NCBI GenBank assembly: GCA_037013495.1
Contig: CM072811.1
Location: forward strand, 47,189,452-47,253,451
Direction: 5' to 3'
Source of the DNA: Hippophae tibetana
Taxonomy: Eukaryota > Streptophyta > Magnoliopsida > Rosales > Elaeagnaceae
DNA: 64,000 bases
Shown here: positions 12,595 to 25,204 of the stretch, piece after piece
How positions within the stretch are numbered: the stretch's first letter is position 1
How the letters are laid out: every line of letters starts with the position of its first letter
The notes under the pieces: generated by a model
Told to the model about the DNA's origin: nothing
What the model saw: the letters and a program-made list of their open reading frames with translations, nothing else
Databases searched by the model: none
Program-made: the position numbers and the translations under genes

Positions 12595-13401
12595 ATCAAA
12601 AGTTTAACAAGTTGATTATGTTTTAAAATGATTTCTTTTTAACACCTTTGATATCAAAAAGATCTTTATTTAGTACTCATGTTTTTTAAAAAGTCTCAAT
12701 TTAATCATTTTTGAACAATAACGGACAAAAAAACTCAATTTGGGCTTTTTGAATAAGAATAAAATAGAAATTATCCAACTTTCATGCCTATATCTCCGGA
12801 CTATTTTAGCACCATTCCAACTTCTATTAAAATCATTCCCCCTCTTACCAAATGTCTCCACATTCCACTTTGATCCATTTTGTTTTAAGTCATGTCCCTC
12901 CATCACAACATTACTACAAAATGAAAATATAGGCGAAGAATGAACATTAGATTGTCTCCTTAACAGCAATGGAGTCTGCTAGATTTTGTGATATAGGTCA
13001 TTGAATCTTATTCTTGAAATCATAAGATGGTTGTTGTATACTTTTTAGTCAAAAGAACTGTAATATCCCATCACTCTTTCTCCATTAAAAGAACTGCAAT
13101 ACCTTATCACTCTTTTTCCTGAAAATCATATTTCCAACACCTATAAACACCCAAAAATGCACTAATAGAAGCTAGAATGATGCTAAAATAACCAGGAATG
13201 AAAGATATAGACATAAAGGTTGGGTAATTTTCATTTTATCTCTGTCCAAAAAGCCCCAACTGAGTTTTTAGTCCGGTACCATTCAAAAATGACTAAATTG
13301 AAACTTTTTGAAAAATAAGAATACTAGATAGAAACCTTTTCATATCATGTGTATTAAAAGGAAATTCTTTTAAAACATGATCAATTTGTGAAACTTTTGA
13401 T
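12595..13401. mobile_element. small element with about 240-bp terminal inverted repeats
   Basis: Sequence 12595-12835 is matched in reverse complement by about 13165-13401, including ATCAAAAGTTT at the tips, TTTAGTA(C/T)TC, CAATTTA(A/G)TCATTTTTGA and GGGCTTTTTG. The unique core is about 330 bp and contains a roughly 46-bp tandem duplication (AAAAGAACTG(T/C)AATA, about 13050-13125). There is no transposase. Long inverted ends suggest a MULE-type or foldback MITE, but no clear 9-bp target duplication was found, so the family is uncertain. It ends about 240 bp beyond the stop codon of the PP2C gene. Confidence 0.75.
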
Positions 13402-13644
13402 GAAAGATAGATACTATAAAAATACCGAGCACTAATATTCAACTAAACTAAACATAGTAAATGGGACTTTTCAAGTTCGACCATGAATTATGTACACACA
13501 AACAGAAGATGGGATTAGCTCCATATTTCCATTATTTCTAAACTAAGCGGGATGAGACGTATATTGGATGGAACATTAACATAAGACTCGCTCAAATAAT
13601 TGCATGTCCTACACAAATACAGTAGAAAGAATGAAAAAGAAGAG

Positions 13645-16095
13645 TTAAACCACTTTAACTCCACTAGGGCGTTTTCCCTCCATGGCATCTTTCTTATCAC
13701 GGCAATCAACACAAAGGAACGGCCCTTGCCAAGGCTTTGAACTGGTGGAGAATATAGAACCAGCGTGAACTGAGATACCTTCACTTGGTGCAAGGTCAAC
13801 TTGGCATACAGCACACATAAATAGGCCAGATGTTGATTGAATATCATCACTTCCTAGTCTGCAATACAATCATATAATGATAATGGACTAAGAAACAAAA
13901 GAAATCAATGAAAACTAAACTTCCATGAATTGAAAGAAGGAAAAAAAATGGAAAAAAAGTAAAGAAAGACAAGCTAACCTTTCAGCAAGCATTGCTGATC
14001 CTTCCTCAAATAATTCTTCCACAATTCCAATGGCTGAGAGCTTCTTCGATAGCTTAGCAGAATCACAGGACTTTCTCCTATAAAAGAAAGCTTTTAGCTT
14101 GCCCTGCTTTTTCGGAGGAGTTGGAGGCTCAATTGTGTTATCAGGGGGAATTATATCAACAACTATACAAGTAGTATCATCCTTTAGCCCCCTTATCCTT
14201 AAAGCTTCCTGTAAAACCATCCATCTAATGAAATCAGATAAGAGTTCTTAACTTTTCTATAGTTTTCTTCGGAAAACACAAAAAATAGTTAGATAGAGTT
14301 GTTAACTTTTCTATAGTTTGCTTCAGAAAAAACATAAAAGTTCAATACACGAGAGAAACTAAACAAAATCACCTTCACAACTTGTTTTGCAGCGAGTTCA
14401 GCAGGCAACCCATGGCAAGATTTTGCTGCCATTTCTGAGGATAGAGAATCCCAGATCCCATCAGAAGCAATTATTAGTCTTCCACCAGCACTTGACAGCT
14501 TTTTAAACAATTAAGCAGGTTAGATTTTGTACAGAGTGTTGTCTACTTCATATGCTTGAATTTCACTAATGCAGTAAAGTAAATTATTTTCTGATAAGTA
14601 ACAGAAGATGATAGAAAAAACACCTTTACTTGTTTTACATGTGGTACTGGAACTATAAATTCTCCAACATCCATGTCTCCAATTGACCTAGAAAGACATA
14701 AACCCCCTGGCCAACATCGAAGTGGACCAATCTGCAAAGTTAAATTGATAGTCCATTGAAGTTCTGTTGTATGATATAATGGGAACAAAGTAGTAAGAGA
14801 GATTTTATTGTAGGTTACCTCTGCTCCACCATAAACACTGAGCCTCCCAACCTCACCACCACTCGCAGTAACACGTTTTCTCCTTCAAGTACAGGAAAAA
14901 GAATCAACATAGTTATCAATGCCAAAAAGTCAAATAAGTAGCGCACAATGATAGACACGCACTCTTCTAGATTCTCTTCAAGTCTATGATCAACAGTCAA
15001 GGTGTTAACAGAACCACCCTGAGCATCTAAAATGCAACGGGAGTCTCCAACGGATGCAACAGTAACTGTCCATCCATCAACTATTACAAATGTGGCTGTT
15101 GTTCCAGAAGTCTCTCCTGCAGACAAATATAAGAGGGTAAAAATTTAGTTTGATTGTATATACAACATAAGTGTTTGAAACAGTAGTAAAAAGAAATTAC
15201 ATGCCTCTGCTCTGGAATTCTTTGTCAGTCTTAACAAATCCAGCAACCATCGCCCGAGGTAAAGCCTGAAGCCACTCCTCCCGTCCCAGTCCACGGGGAA
15301 GTGCACCCAAAACATGGTTCAACAAATTCTCTCTTGTAAAAACTGCTGCAGCATTTCCGTTATGCCCATCAAAGACCTACATTGATAGAAAATCTGCATT
15401 AGATAGAGCTTGATGTAGCAAGGTGCAAATAAGAAATAAGGTCAGCTAGTGAAGACATTTCTAATTGGAATGAAAAAACTTGAATAATTGAAGCAAATGG
15501 AATATTGAAATATAAAAATGATAAAGTCAACAAATAAACAAACAATTTCACATGCAAATCAGAGATCTTGAAAAGGCAAAAACAGATGAAAGAGATGCTC
15601 CATATTTAGGGTCCTTTTTATATAAGACCTGGAAAAGCGATCATGAATCTAACATACCATTAGCGCCTTGTGCTTTCAGGACTCGTAAATCACACCTAAC
15701 AGAAGCACAAGTAACATGTCTTTTCCTGAATGTACTTTCCTATGAAACTACTTTTAATTGAAACCACATTTAACAAAAGCAATAACTTAAATCACAAATC
15801 ATAGGTGGTACTTAAAAGAACATCTCAAAAGCAATCAGACCATCCAAGATGATCAACAGAGGGAAGGAAAGGCGGCTAAGATTACCGCAAAAACAGAAAA
15901 AGCTGATGATGAATTCCCATAAACTCTTTGGCCATCTGTCTTAATCAGGAAATAATCTTCGCCTTTCCTAGACTGAGCTGCATGGCCATACCTCACAGTT
16001 GGTTTCTCCATCTTCTCACTCTTCATCTCTCTGCTGATTAATGCAGCAAGAGGAACAAGACTATGACGTTGACGCCTCCTTTCTGTAGATGCCAT
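13645..16095 (-). CDS. protein phosphatase 2C (PPM type), ortholog of the Arabidopsis At1g09160 group
   Basis: Mn/Mg-dependent Ser/Thr phosphatase. Eight coding exons (minus strand): 16095-15886, 15376-15205, 15116-14963, 14882-14819, 14731-14624, 14498-14373, 14208-13979, 13858-13645; these give 425 residues, close to the family length of about 428. Motifs: RKGEDY (metal/phosphate region), VFDGHNG at 71-77, SGTTAT at 131-136, SVGDSR at 149-154, CLSRSIGD, IASDGIWD at 246-253, and KDDTT at 287-291. All metal-binding aspartates are present, so it should be active. A C-terminal tail after about residue 355 holds two CxxC pairs (C370/C373, C404/C407), probably a small zinc-binding module typical of this subgroup. 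Splice phases agree throughout. Intron 2 uses a GC donor. The start is the ATG at 16095; the TTG just upstream is not used. The substrate is unknown. Confidence 0.95.
15117..15204 (-). other. GC-AG intron in the PP2C gene
   Basis: The exon ends AGAG and the intron begins GCATGT, with its acceptor at TGCAG/GAGAG. Only this junction keeps the conserved FQSRGETSGTT reading. No GT nearby gives the right frame. Apart from the C at position 2 the donor is close to consensus, as is usual for GC-AG introns. Confidence 0.85.
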
Positions 16096-16119
16096 CAATA
16101 CCCCAATAAAGTTCTCTGC

Positions 16120-16695
16120 CTGAAGAAATATTCAAACTTGTGCTTCTCTCCTCTCTCAAAAGGTTGCTACTTTTGATCATCCAGTCTTTCAGGAACCATA
16201 TAAAGACTAACTAATCCAAATGAATATACCCAATAGACAACTACCTTCCTAAAAATCACCAGCCTACTAAACAAAATCAAACACTTGATCTGCACAAAAC
16301 AAAAGACCAAAAATATATTTTACCCTCAGATCTTAATACATTGAGCGAACACAACAAAGATAAACTGATTTCATAAGAAATGCAAATGAAACGACTTGAT
16401 GACCCAAATATGACGCAAAGCAAAACTGGACCTCAAATTTCACACATTAAAAAAAAATCTCAAATTTCACTATGTCAACGTCTGGTACAAAAAATAGGAG
16501 AAAACCCCAAGAGAATAATCCGACGTAAGATCCAAAGTTCTTACAATCAAAAAGAGAGTAAGATACCATCGTTTAGCCAGTCACCCAAGTTAATCAGACA
16601 GAATAAGTAAATTTATAACATTTCTTCAATATTTTCGCGGAAAACAAACAGAAAACATAGATTCCTAAAAACAAGGAAAAGACAATGTAATTTAC
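16120..16695 (-). other. probable 5'UTR intron of the PP2C gene
   Basis: A donor-like CACTG/gtaaat at 16696/16695 and an acceptor TTTCTTCAG/GCAGAG at 16120/16119 bracket an A+T-rich stretch 24 bases upstream of the start codon. The first exon would lie at about 16696-16850. This is inferred from splice signals only. Confidence 0.5.
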
Positions 16696-16859
16696 CAGTG
16701 AGAATGTCTGATTGTGTTTCCACGCAGAGCAAAACAGGAGATCTGACTCCCCCGGTAAGAAACAATACGAAGAAGAACAAAAGAAGCAAAATAAGGCTAG
16801 AAGAAAATCAACACGGAAACTAAAAGCGTGTTGATGACAAGGTATGAACTGTAAATCCC

Positions 16860-19430
16860 ATTAATCAAAGAGGACAAACCCAAATCCTAATTTTATTTTA
16901 TTTTAGAAAAAAATGTTTTTTTTTTAAAGTCAGCTTCAGAACATTTTCCTCCACTGAATACCCACAAATAAAAAAGGCAAGAGAAATAAAATTCGGTGAC
17001 AAAAAGAAAACTTTATGGTAAAAAGAAGATAAAGTGCGTTAGGCAGAATATAAAGCAATTTAGGTTATTCTGCCATAATCCCACATTATGCTTCTGGTAA
17101 AAGTCAGTATCTGCATATAAATTTTTACCTGAAAAGCTACAATTTTTTCTTCTTTCTTCTGGGGTTGAAGTTCACTGCTTGAGAGAATATGGAAGTCTCT
17201 GTACAGTGAAAATTATTTCTTCCTTCATTTTTCTCTAATAGTGTTATTGTTAGATTTACATCAGATTTTTATTCGGATTTGTGATGCTTATGCTTGTGCT
17301 TGTGGAGTGAACTTGATTCTTTTACCTAACAAATCTTTCAATACATTAGATATTGGATTTGGTTCGTAATTAGTTGACATTGCAGACTACTTCTATTAGT
17401 CTCTACTGAATTTTGGGATAGTTTTTAGTGAGCTGTCAAATAATGTTCTTTTGCGTGCTTTAATTAAAGAGTAACTTTTCTTAACCTGAAAACAATTCTC
17501 GAAATAAAAATCTCTTTTAGTTTAGAAGCGTTTTTACTATTAAAAAAAGGATTTTAAAAATAGAAGAAACCAGATGGTAGATTCATATTTAAAAAGGATT
17601 TGAATAAATAGTTATACATAAAATTTTAAAGATGGTTATAAAAATATTATTAAATTTTTAATAATATTTTTAAAATTTAATAATAAGAAAGTAAAACAAT
17701 TAGGTGTATAAAAATCTAAGTTACTCAAAACATTTATCTAATTACAAAGGCACATACAATTTACACCAATGAAACATGCATTCACCTACTGAATTGCCAA
17801 AAATAAAATACCTCATTGTTTGATACAAGGTAATTAGCGCTCTTCATTACTAACTTTTTGATTTTTAATTTCAAATCATAATTATGTTTAAAATAATAAT
17901 ATTGGACATCTTTTAAAAGAGTTCTCTTACCAACAAAGCAATCTGACATTTTATGGTTATTATCTTATCTTCATAAGTTTCCACTTCCTTTAAAAATATA
18001 AAAAATAAATAAAGATAAGAATGTCATTTAATAATTAAAGATTAAAATGTTTGGTATCAAGATTGGCAATATTGCTTAAGAAATTTAAACAATGTGAAAA
18101 ATAGGCTAAAAGAAATTTAAACAATGTGAAAAATAGGCTAAAAGAAATTTAAACCATGTGAAAAAGTAATAAATTTTCATCTGCGATGAAATTTAGCCCA
18201 ATTGCATAATGAATGGACTAGGCATTAGACCTACGAGGGCAGACGAAAACAATTTCTTGTGGTAAAGTTTAGATCGTGCTGAATATCCTTAGCCATCACA
18301 CCCAATATAAGATGTCGTGGAAAGTATTAATAAAGATAAAAATAAAATCTAAAAATTAAGATAAATATATTAATAATATAAAGGTTGGATAATCATTTTT
18401 TATCGTTAACATGTATTACAAATGTAAAAATCTTTACATCTTTTACATATTCTTTTAATTAAACAAGTTTTTAATCAAAATTATTTTTAACAAAAAAATT
18501 AGAATAAATTTTTAAAATTTAATCTATTAAAAATTTTAATTTTTAAAGAAACAAATTATATCAAATTTAAACACATAAGTTTGGTTTAATTACCTTGAAT
18601 ATTAATTTTAATTACAAGTAATTTATCACTAATTATTTAAATTAATCAAACGATTACGTATTCAATCAATTAAATTGATTAATGATAACAAATTTGATTA
18701 TTAAATTATATATTTAAATAATCAAATAAACTCATACAAAAATTAAAATTAAAAATTAATACATAATCAAAAAAATAATTGAATAAAATATTATAGATCT
18801 TATCAAATATTACAATTCAAATCTAAAACTTTAAAATCACACACAATCAATTATAAAATTAATTACTCAAAAAAATAATAAATTAAAAATATTATTTAAA
18901 AAAAAGAAATGTTAAGATTAATACATTTAATTATCATTTTCATTACTTTTGATTGACTCTGGACTCTTATTCTTTATTCTTGTCTTCAATTTTTATTATT
19001 TTAACTATATATTATGATATTCTCTTTTATTTTATACCGAATTGTTTTATATTTATAAAAGATATAAATCAAATCATAATATAACTAAGATTACTAGTAT
19101 TATGGTGTAAATAAAATCAATGTGAACCAAATATAAAAATTAATAGATAGATTGTTATAGTTAAATTAATAGGATAAGTTAATATAAAAATAAGCTTTGA
19201 AATATATAAACTTCATAAGTTAATCTATTTATTAAATAAAACTTATAAAAAATTTAAAATTTTCAAAAAATTTAATAAATCAATATTCTACTCATAAATA
19301 TAAAATAGATAATTTTTTGTTTCAAATAATATATATAAAATTACAATTATCACTTCACACGTCCTTTTAACATCCTTTTAACGCAATAGCTCGATAAGCA
19401 AAGGTGACTCTACATTATCCAACTAGATAA
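16860..19430. other. PP2C upstream region and A+T-rich spacer
   Basis: 16.86-17.2 kb probably holds the PP2C promoter. From about 17.5 kb the sequence is A+T-rich with no coding similarity. The only clear structure is the minisatellite at 18076-18165. Confidence 0.5.
18076..18165. repeat. about 32-bp minisatellite, three copies
   Basis: The unit AGAAATTTAAACAATGTGAA followed by AAATAGGCTAAA is repeated three times, with one A-to-C change in the last copy. Confidence 0.85.
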
Positions 19431-20684
19431 CCCTTACTGACACCACTGTACTAGGGTTGTTTGAACACCATAATTTCGAGGCTCGAGGCTCTTGAATATT
19501 CTTCCCAACTAATATCACAATTAACTTTTAAAATCCCCACATGAGTGATTTGGCATATAGGGGACCCAATCTAGTTTGGAACTCTTTTCATATTACTATA
19601 AGTGCGAATGGTATCTTTTGCAAAATCCACTAAGTGGTGGCCATGGAGAACTTTTGGGCCCTTAAGCTTGACTATTTCTAACCTTCCATAAAGTCCACAA
19701 AAGACAAAAGAATAATGGTACATAAATTTTATCAAATAGTATCATCCGGTGAAGGATCCATTTTCCTATACTCACTAATGGTAGGCAACTAGAATCAATG
19801 ATAAGGTTAATGTCTTTCATATTTTTGCATGAAGTTCACGCTAAACCAATTCGTGGATTTTCGTCTTAAGGTCTTTTCCACATCTGTTACATATTCTCAA
19901 AATTGGGACTTTGTGGTGTGTCAAGTTTTCTTGTGTATGTAAAATATTGTGAATAGCCTTCCAAGCAAAAAGTTTAACAAAAATAGAAATTTGAAGCTGC
20001 CACAGCTGTGGCCATGGAAAAGAAAAATACGAATGAAATTTTGCCAACAAGTGTGAGTAACTTGCACTTATAATCACTTTAGATTGAGTCATAAAATTGT
20101 AAGAACTTTTAACAGTAAAATTATGAGAATATGAGAATATCCAAAACTTGTCTCTACCGATGAAGGTTGACAAGCTTAAGTACTTCTTGTGGAAACCCTC
20201 TACTAGATAGACAAAACATAAAAGATATCTTGCTTTATCGATAGAATGATATTTGTGATAAATAGAAGTGTAGATTTATCTTCATTAGTTTTTTTGGCCC
20301 GATGCATATACTTCAACGAGATGGAGAGTACATAATGCAAATTGGTAGAAGAAACTTTAATGAATAACAAATTGTCATCTGCAATGAAAATATATGAGAT
20401 AACGGGACCTTAGGGTGATCGTAGAAGTCACCTAATTAGTCATTCATCATGTTTCTTCATAATTAAAGCATATATGCTTTCTGCACAAAAGAGGAAGAAA
20501 AAACCACCTTGACGGATTACCTTATAAGATTTAAATTATTTTAAAGAAGACCCATTAATCATAACAACATAAGAGATTGAAGTAACGCACATCATTACTT
20601 TAGAAATTCAAATTAGGTCAAAACTCAACTTGATCATGATATTCTGTAGAACATGACATTCAATTTTATCATAAGTTTTAATCA

Positions 20685-20804
20685 CATTAAGTTTCCTTCG
20701 ATTTTACATTGGTTAGGAGTTTGACAATATTACTACTTATAAGATTAGACAACCCTTAACTCGATGAGATCTTATTGGATTGAGTTAGTCTTGAGTTTCT
20801 AACA
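20685..20804 (+). repeat. left LTR of the TRIM
   Basis: Aligns without gaps to 20904-21023, sharing GGTTAGGAGTT, TGCTTATAAG-like and GAGATCTTATTG(G/A)ATTGAG blocks. The expected TG start reads CA here. It ends TAACA. Confidence 0.8.
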
Positions 20805-20903
20805 TGGTATTAGAGCTGAGTCTGGTTTGATCGGTGACTTGAATTTTGTCCTTATAGTTTCACTGTGGCTCTATGCGACCACCTCTATTCGTATGGAGTG
20901 AGC

Positions 20904-21074
20904 TGTAAAGTTTTCTTCAATCCTACATCGGTTAGGAGTTCGGCAACAATGTTGCTTATAAGCTTGAATAACCTTTAACTCAACGAGATCTTATTGAATT
21001 GAGTTAGACTTGGGTTTATAACAAACCATCTCAATGAGATCTTATTGAATTGAGTTAGACTTGGGTTTCTAACA
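20904..21074 (+). repeat. right LTR of the TRIM with a 51-bp terminal duplication
   Basis: Starts TGTAAAG and ends TAACA at 21023. The last part of the LTR is repeated once more to 21074, again ending TAACA, and the same AACCAT follows both ends. Confidence 0.75.
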
Positions 21075-21204
21075 AACCATGTCATGTGTTAGTGCAAAAA
21101 AGCCTTATTCTTCTTTTTTTTTTTTTACTTCAAATGTAAAAGTTCATGAGCAAGCAACTAACACATTATCAATGATAAGCGTATGTATTCTTGTACACGA
21201 AAGC

Positions 21205-24200
21205 AATAAATAGCAGTATATGAATATATCAAAACGGTAAAAGAAAACACAGAATTTACGTGGTTCAGTAATTTGCTTAGGTCTATGGGAGGCAGCAGAT
21301 ATTATTAAACTGAGTAAAAAATATACAAAATACAAATACAAATTTTATCACTAATAATATGTTTCAATTGTTTCCTCAAACCCATTAAGTATTTTCTCTT
21401 TTTAAGTTTGTTTATACTCTTTTTAATTTTTTTTAATTTTTTGCCTTGTTTTTTAATGCATGAACTCTTTCATATTTATAGATGAAGCAATGTTTTCTTT
21501 TTCTAAATTATGACATAATTTAAACCTTAAATTAGATCACAAATTAATTACTTTTTAGAACAAATATTCAACAAGTATAAAATCACTCTAACTTTCACCA
21601 TTAATATTGCAAATAACACTTTTTAGTCTATTAGTATGCATTTGGTAATAATTTTATAAAAGACATTACACAAACTAATAGGGCTAAAATGTGCAAAACT
21701 AGTGGGTTACCACCTTAGAGAGCAGAGTAATATAAGTGAAATTTACATTAGGTATCATCACATTATTATTTAAACAGTCTAACACAAACACACATCAGTA
21801 TGAATAAGATGTCAATAATTTTGAAAAAATATAGCAGATATACTATCAAGCTTGTTGAGTTAATGGGACGCATTTGGAATGGAGTTCTCTTTACGTCATC
21901 ATACTCGAATGACCGGAGTAATTCACCATGTTCTTCAATCCTAGCAGACTGATAGAGACCAGATAAGTTCTTTCTCCCTCGTTTGAAAGGTTTTGGACGG
22001 AGTTATGTTTCTTCCACTCTTTTTTAGTCCTTCCACTGTTATAAATTATAAGTCATGTTCATACGGGTAAAAGGGGATTTTTTATAAATATATGAAACTA
22101 TAATTTATAAATAATATTTAAAACCAGTTATCTTTTTAAACTTTTAAACAAAATATTGTAATTTTGGTGGGTAAAAAAAACCCCAAAATTTACTGTTCAC
22201 TATTATAGTCGCTTATATGTATAAATGATACTGTTATATTTTATCAACTCTAGTAAAAGAGGACAACTAGTCATTTTTCGATGGAACAGTCTACAACTTT
22301 GTTCCAGTAAGAGTCATGACAATACAATTTTACAATTATAACTAATTTTTTTTTCATTTTTTTAATTACTCTATTTAAATAATAATTAATGTTAGACAAT
22401 ATGTAAAAGAAAATTTTAAAATTTAATTACATAATATAATATTTTTATAAATAAATTTTTATTTTTAATTATCCTCCATATGATAAATATATATTATTTT
22501 TTCTATAAAGTAAAAATGTATATTTTTTATTTTCAAAAATATATTATAGGTATATTTTTTATATAATGCATAAAATATATATTAAAAAAATATCATTTTA
22601 TGTGTTTCGGATGACACATTACAGATGAGTTGTACAATGATAATATCCTTTCAATCATTTAAATTTTCATATTTTTCCTTGGTCTAGTGTAATAAATGCA
22701 TGACATAAATTGTATTAGTAAATAAAATTTTATTTTTCATTAACTTTTATGCATTAAGTATATACTTTTATAATATATAATTATATGTTAAATATATTTT
22801 TTTAAATGCATCAAAAATATATATATAAAACATTATAAACACAAATTTTGTTTTAACTAAAATATAAAATAAGTTGAATAAATGAGTTATATATAAAGAT
22901 AAAAATATTCTCAATTTCTTAATTATTATAAAAATAATACTTATATCATGTATTTATGTTACGATAGTTCATTTATATTATTATTAAAAAGTAACCGTAA
23001 AAGAATAAAATTATTATTATTATTTTATTTTTTTCCAATTACATTAAATAGAAAATGTTATAATTTTAATAAGTTGTAACTAAAATAATTGAAGAAAAAT
23101 AAATAAAAAATAATTAATAATTATTTATTTTAATATAAAATTTAATTTTAACTTTAAAAAAATAATATAAAACTTGTAGGATCACCCTCACTTATATATA
23201 AAAGAGTATATTTTCAATGTGCATCAAAAACTCTATTGTAATAAAGATATGGTATTTAGAAAAATTAACCTGTTGTATTTAAAATAATCACAACTTCTTC
23301 TTTTTTATTTAAAATATGGGTATAAAAACATACATATTTGTTAACTACAAATAACATATAAATTAACACACCACTATTATAAATTATTATTTTTGTATCT
23401 ATTATTTAAAAAATTAATAATACCTTTAAAAGTATCAAATTTTCAAAAAGATATAGTTTCTTTTCTTCTGACTGATTTAAAATATGGGTCTAAAAATACA
23501 TATATTGGTTAACTACATGCATCTTCATCAATTTTCCGAAGAAAATCATCTGCAGCACTAAACAGCTGGTGCAAGCTCAAATTATTAAATTTTATTCAGT
23601 TGATTTTACCAGTTATATCGAAAATAAGAACCCCATAAAAGCACTATCACAATCGTCTCATTGAACTACCTGTAGTGTTTATTATACGACCGATCATCAT
23701 TTGAAATGATAGTTTGGAAAACATTTTCTGTATCACCTATCGCCAGATGAACATATATATATGTACAAAATCTTTATGCGTAAATGGTGTGCTGGATACG
23801 CTAGGATTATTACACCAGAAACAAAAAGCATGACAGAGACATATCACATGTTTCAAGGATGAAATAAGTTAAAAACCAATATTTGAATTATAGTCTCTCT
23901 CAATCAAACAGTTATACCACATTGAAGAATTTATACCAAATTGAAGGAAATGGATGAAATCGAATTTCTTGGAGCTCGAGTGGAAATATCTGACATAGAA
24001 TTGAGGATTTAATAATTAGAGTGAAAGATTGGGCTCCCATTCTCTCTTAATATTTTAACAAAATTGATATATTTGTAATAAATAAAATTATTTAATGGTA
24101 TTTTTTATAAAATTTTTAATTGAGTGATATATTTACAATATTACTTATAATTAAGTGGTAAAAAATTATTTAAATTATATATTATGTAAATTTTCTCTTA

Positions 24201-25080
24201 AGTTAAATATAATTATTATCTTATTAAATGTTAATATCATGAAATAGAATAATTTTATATAATATTATTGGGTATTAAAATCACAAATATATTTATGATT
24301 TTTTATTAGATTTTATTAAAATTTAAAAAATATTAAAATTTGATATATAAATGATATTGAGTGATATAATAATGTCATAAATATAATAGTGTGTTAAATT
24401 GTTTTTTCATGAAATATGATAGAACATATGAAGTTTATTTATTGTTTTTAGATTATATGATTATGTGTTACTATAAATTAATAAAATTCAAAATTATTAT
24501 ATTTTTTATTTTAAAAATAAATATATAATAAAAGATAAAAGGAAAAAATAATATATTTTAAAAATAATAAATAATATCTCGTATATAGTAAGGCAAAAAC
24601 AGATCTATTAAGAATTAAAGAAGAAAAAAATCCCGCTCAATTATTAATAAATCAATTTTTAGTTATAATATTTATAAAATTTTAAACAAATTATATGAAT
24701 TTTAAATTTTAAAAAACATTCTATATCTTAAAAAATAATAATTTAAATATTTTTTGGTATATATAATATTTATTTTAATTAAAAATAATTAATAACTAAA
24801 AAATAACTATTTTTTATATTATATAATCCTAAATCCGCGCTGCCGTCTGGGAAGAATGTGTTATTAATATTTTTACTAGTCTCTAAAATTTCATCACGTA
24901 TCACTCAAATTTATGAGTTAGGACGACGGACAATTTCTGCTACCGGGCTTCCGAGAAGCTCTGCAACTTCTTTTATACTTATACATTCACTTTTCCACGA
25001 ATTTACCAGTTTTCTTGAGTGTCAAAGACGTCTTAGGTCCAAATTCACCGCCTTAATCCTTCAAAGAAGATAGAAATTGA
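21205..25080. other. A+T-rich spacer
   Basis: No recognisable gene. At 21250-21310 a TTACGTGGTTCAG-type sequence resembles a motif common in plant LTRs, but no element could be delimited. At 23.5-23.9 kb there are short open frames of normal composition without domain similarity. The last few hundred bases before 25.2 kb probably contain the NDT2 promoter and leader. Confidence 0.45.
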
Positions 25081-25204
25081 ATACCCCCAATCGCACTTTA
25101 TCTGAATTCAGATTCTTGTCAATGAAACCTAAATTTGTATTTATAATAGCCCATGCGAATGTACTTTGATTTCATCGAAGCCTAGACAGCTTTTTAGTTT
25201 TAAT

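Larger units (their letters stand above)
20685..21074 (+). mobile_element. TRIM (miniature LTR retrotransposon) inserted in the LINE
   Basis: Two 120-bp LTRs (20685-20804 and 20904-21023) flank a 99-bp internal region. Directly after the left LTR is TGGTATTAGAGC (20805-20816), which differs at one base from the initiator-methionine tRNA primer-binding site. A purine-rich GTATGGAGTGAG precedes the right LTR. There is no coding capacity. The right LTR is extended by a 51-bp duplication of its own 3' part (21024-21074). A 5-bp target duplication, AATCA / AACCA, flanks the element. Removing it restores the LINE motif-A reading frame. Confidence 0.85.
19440..21200 (-). mobile_element. decayed plant LINE (L1-like) with RT, zinc-binding and RNase H parts
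   Basis: Read on the minus strand: LIIDNVLVACS (RT N-terminal region, about 21145-21190), then motif A split by a TRIM insertion (YDKIECHVLQNIMIKLSFD), CVTSISYVVMINGSS, a VIRQG motif near 20520, the catalytic motif as FIADDNLLF near 20365, a zf-RVT domain (open piece 19841-20173 with LWQLQISIFVKLFAWKAIHN and CNRCG), and a short RNase H start (GILKVNCDISW, about 19520-19550). This order is typical of plant L1 elements with RNase H. Stops and frameshifts are frequent. The 5' part with endonuclease and the poly(A) tail were not found. Confidence 0.85.

Noticed and set aside
12670..12969. Overlapping open frames on both strands (99 and 67 codons)
   Set aside because: They lie within the long inverted arm of a small transposon and have no domain similarity.
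21250..21310. ACGTGGTTCAG-type motif as the edge of another LTR element
   Set aside because: No paired repeat, primer-binding site or target duplication could be found around it.
23520..23850. Possible pentatricopeptide-repeat fragment
   Set aside because: A short QAQIIKFYSVDF-like stretch was suggestive, but no 35-residue repeat could be followed.
24858..25073. 71-codon open frame upstream of NDT2
   Set aside because: It overlaps the probable promoter/leader, has no similarity to known proteins, and is not in phase with the NDT2 start.
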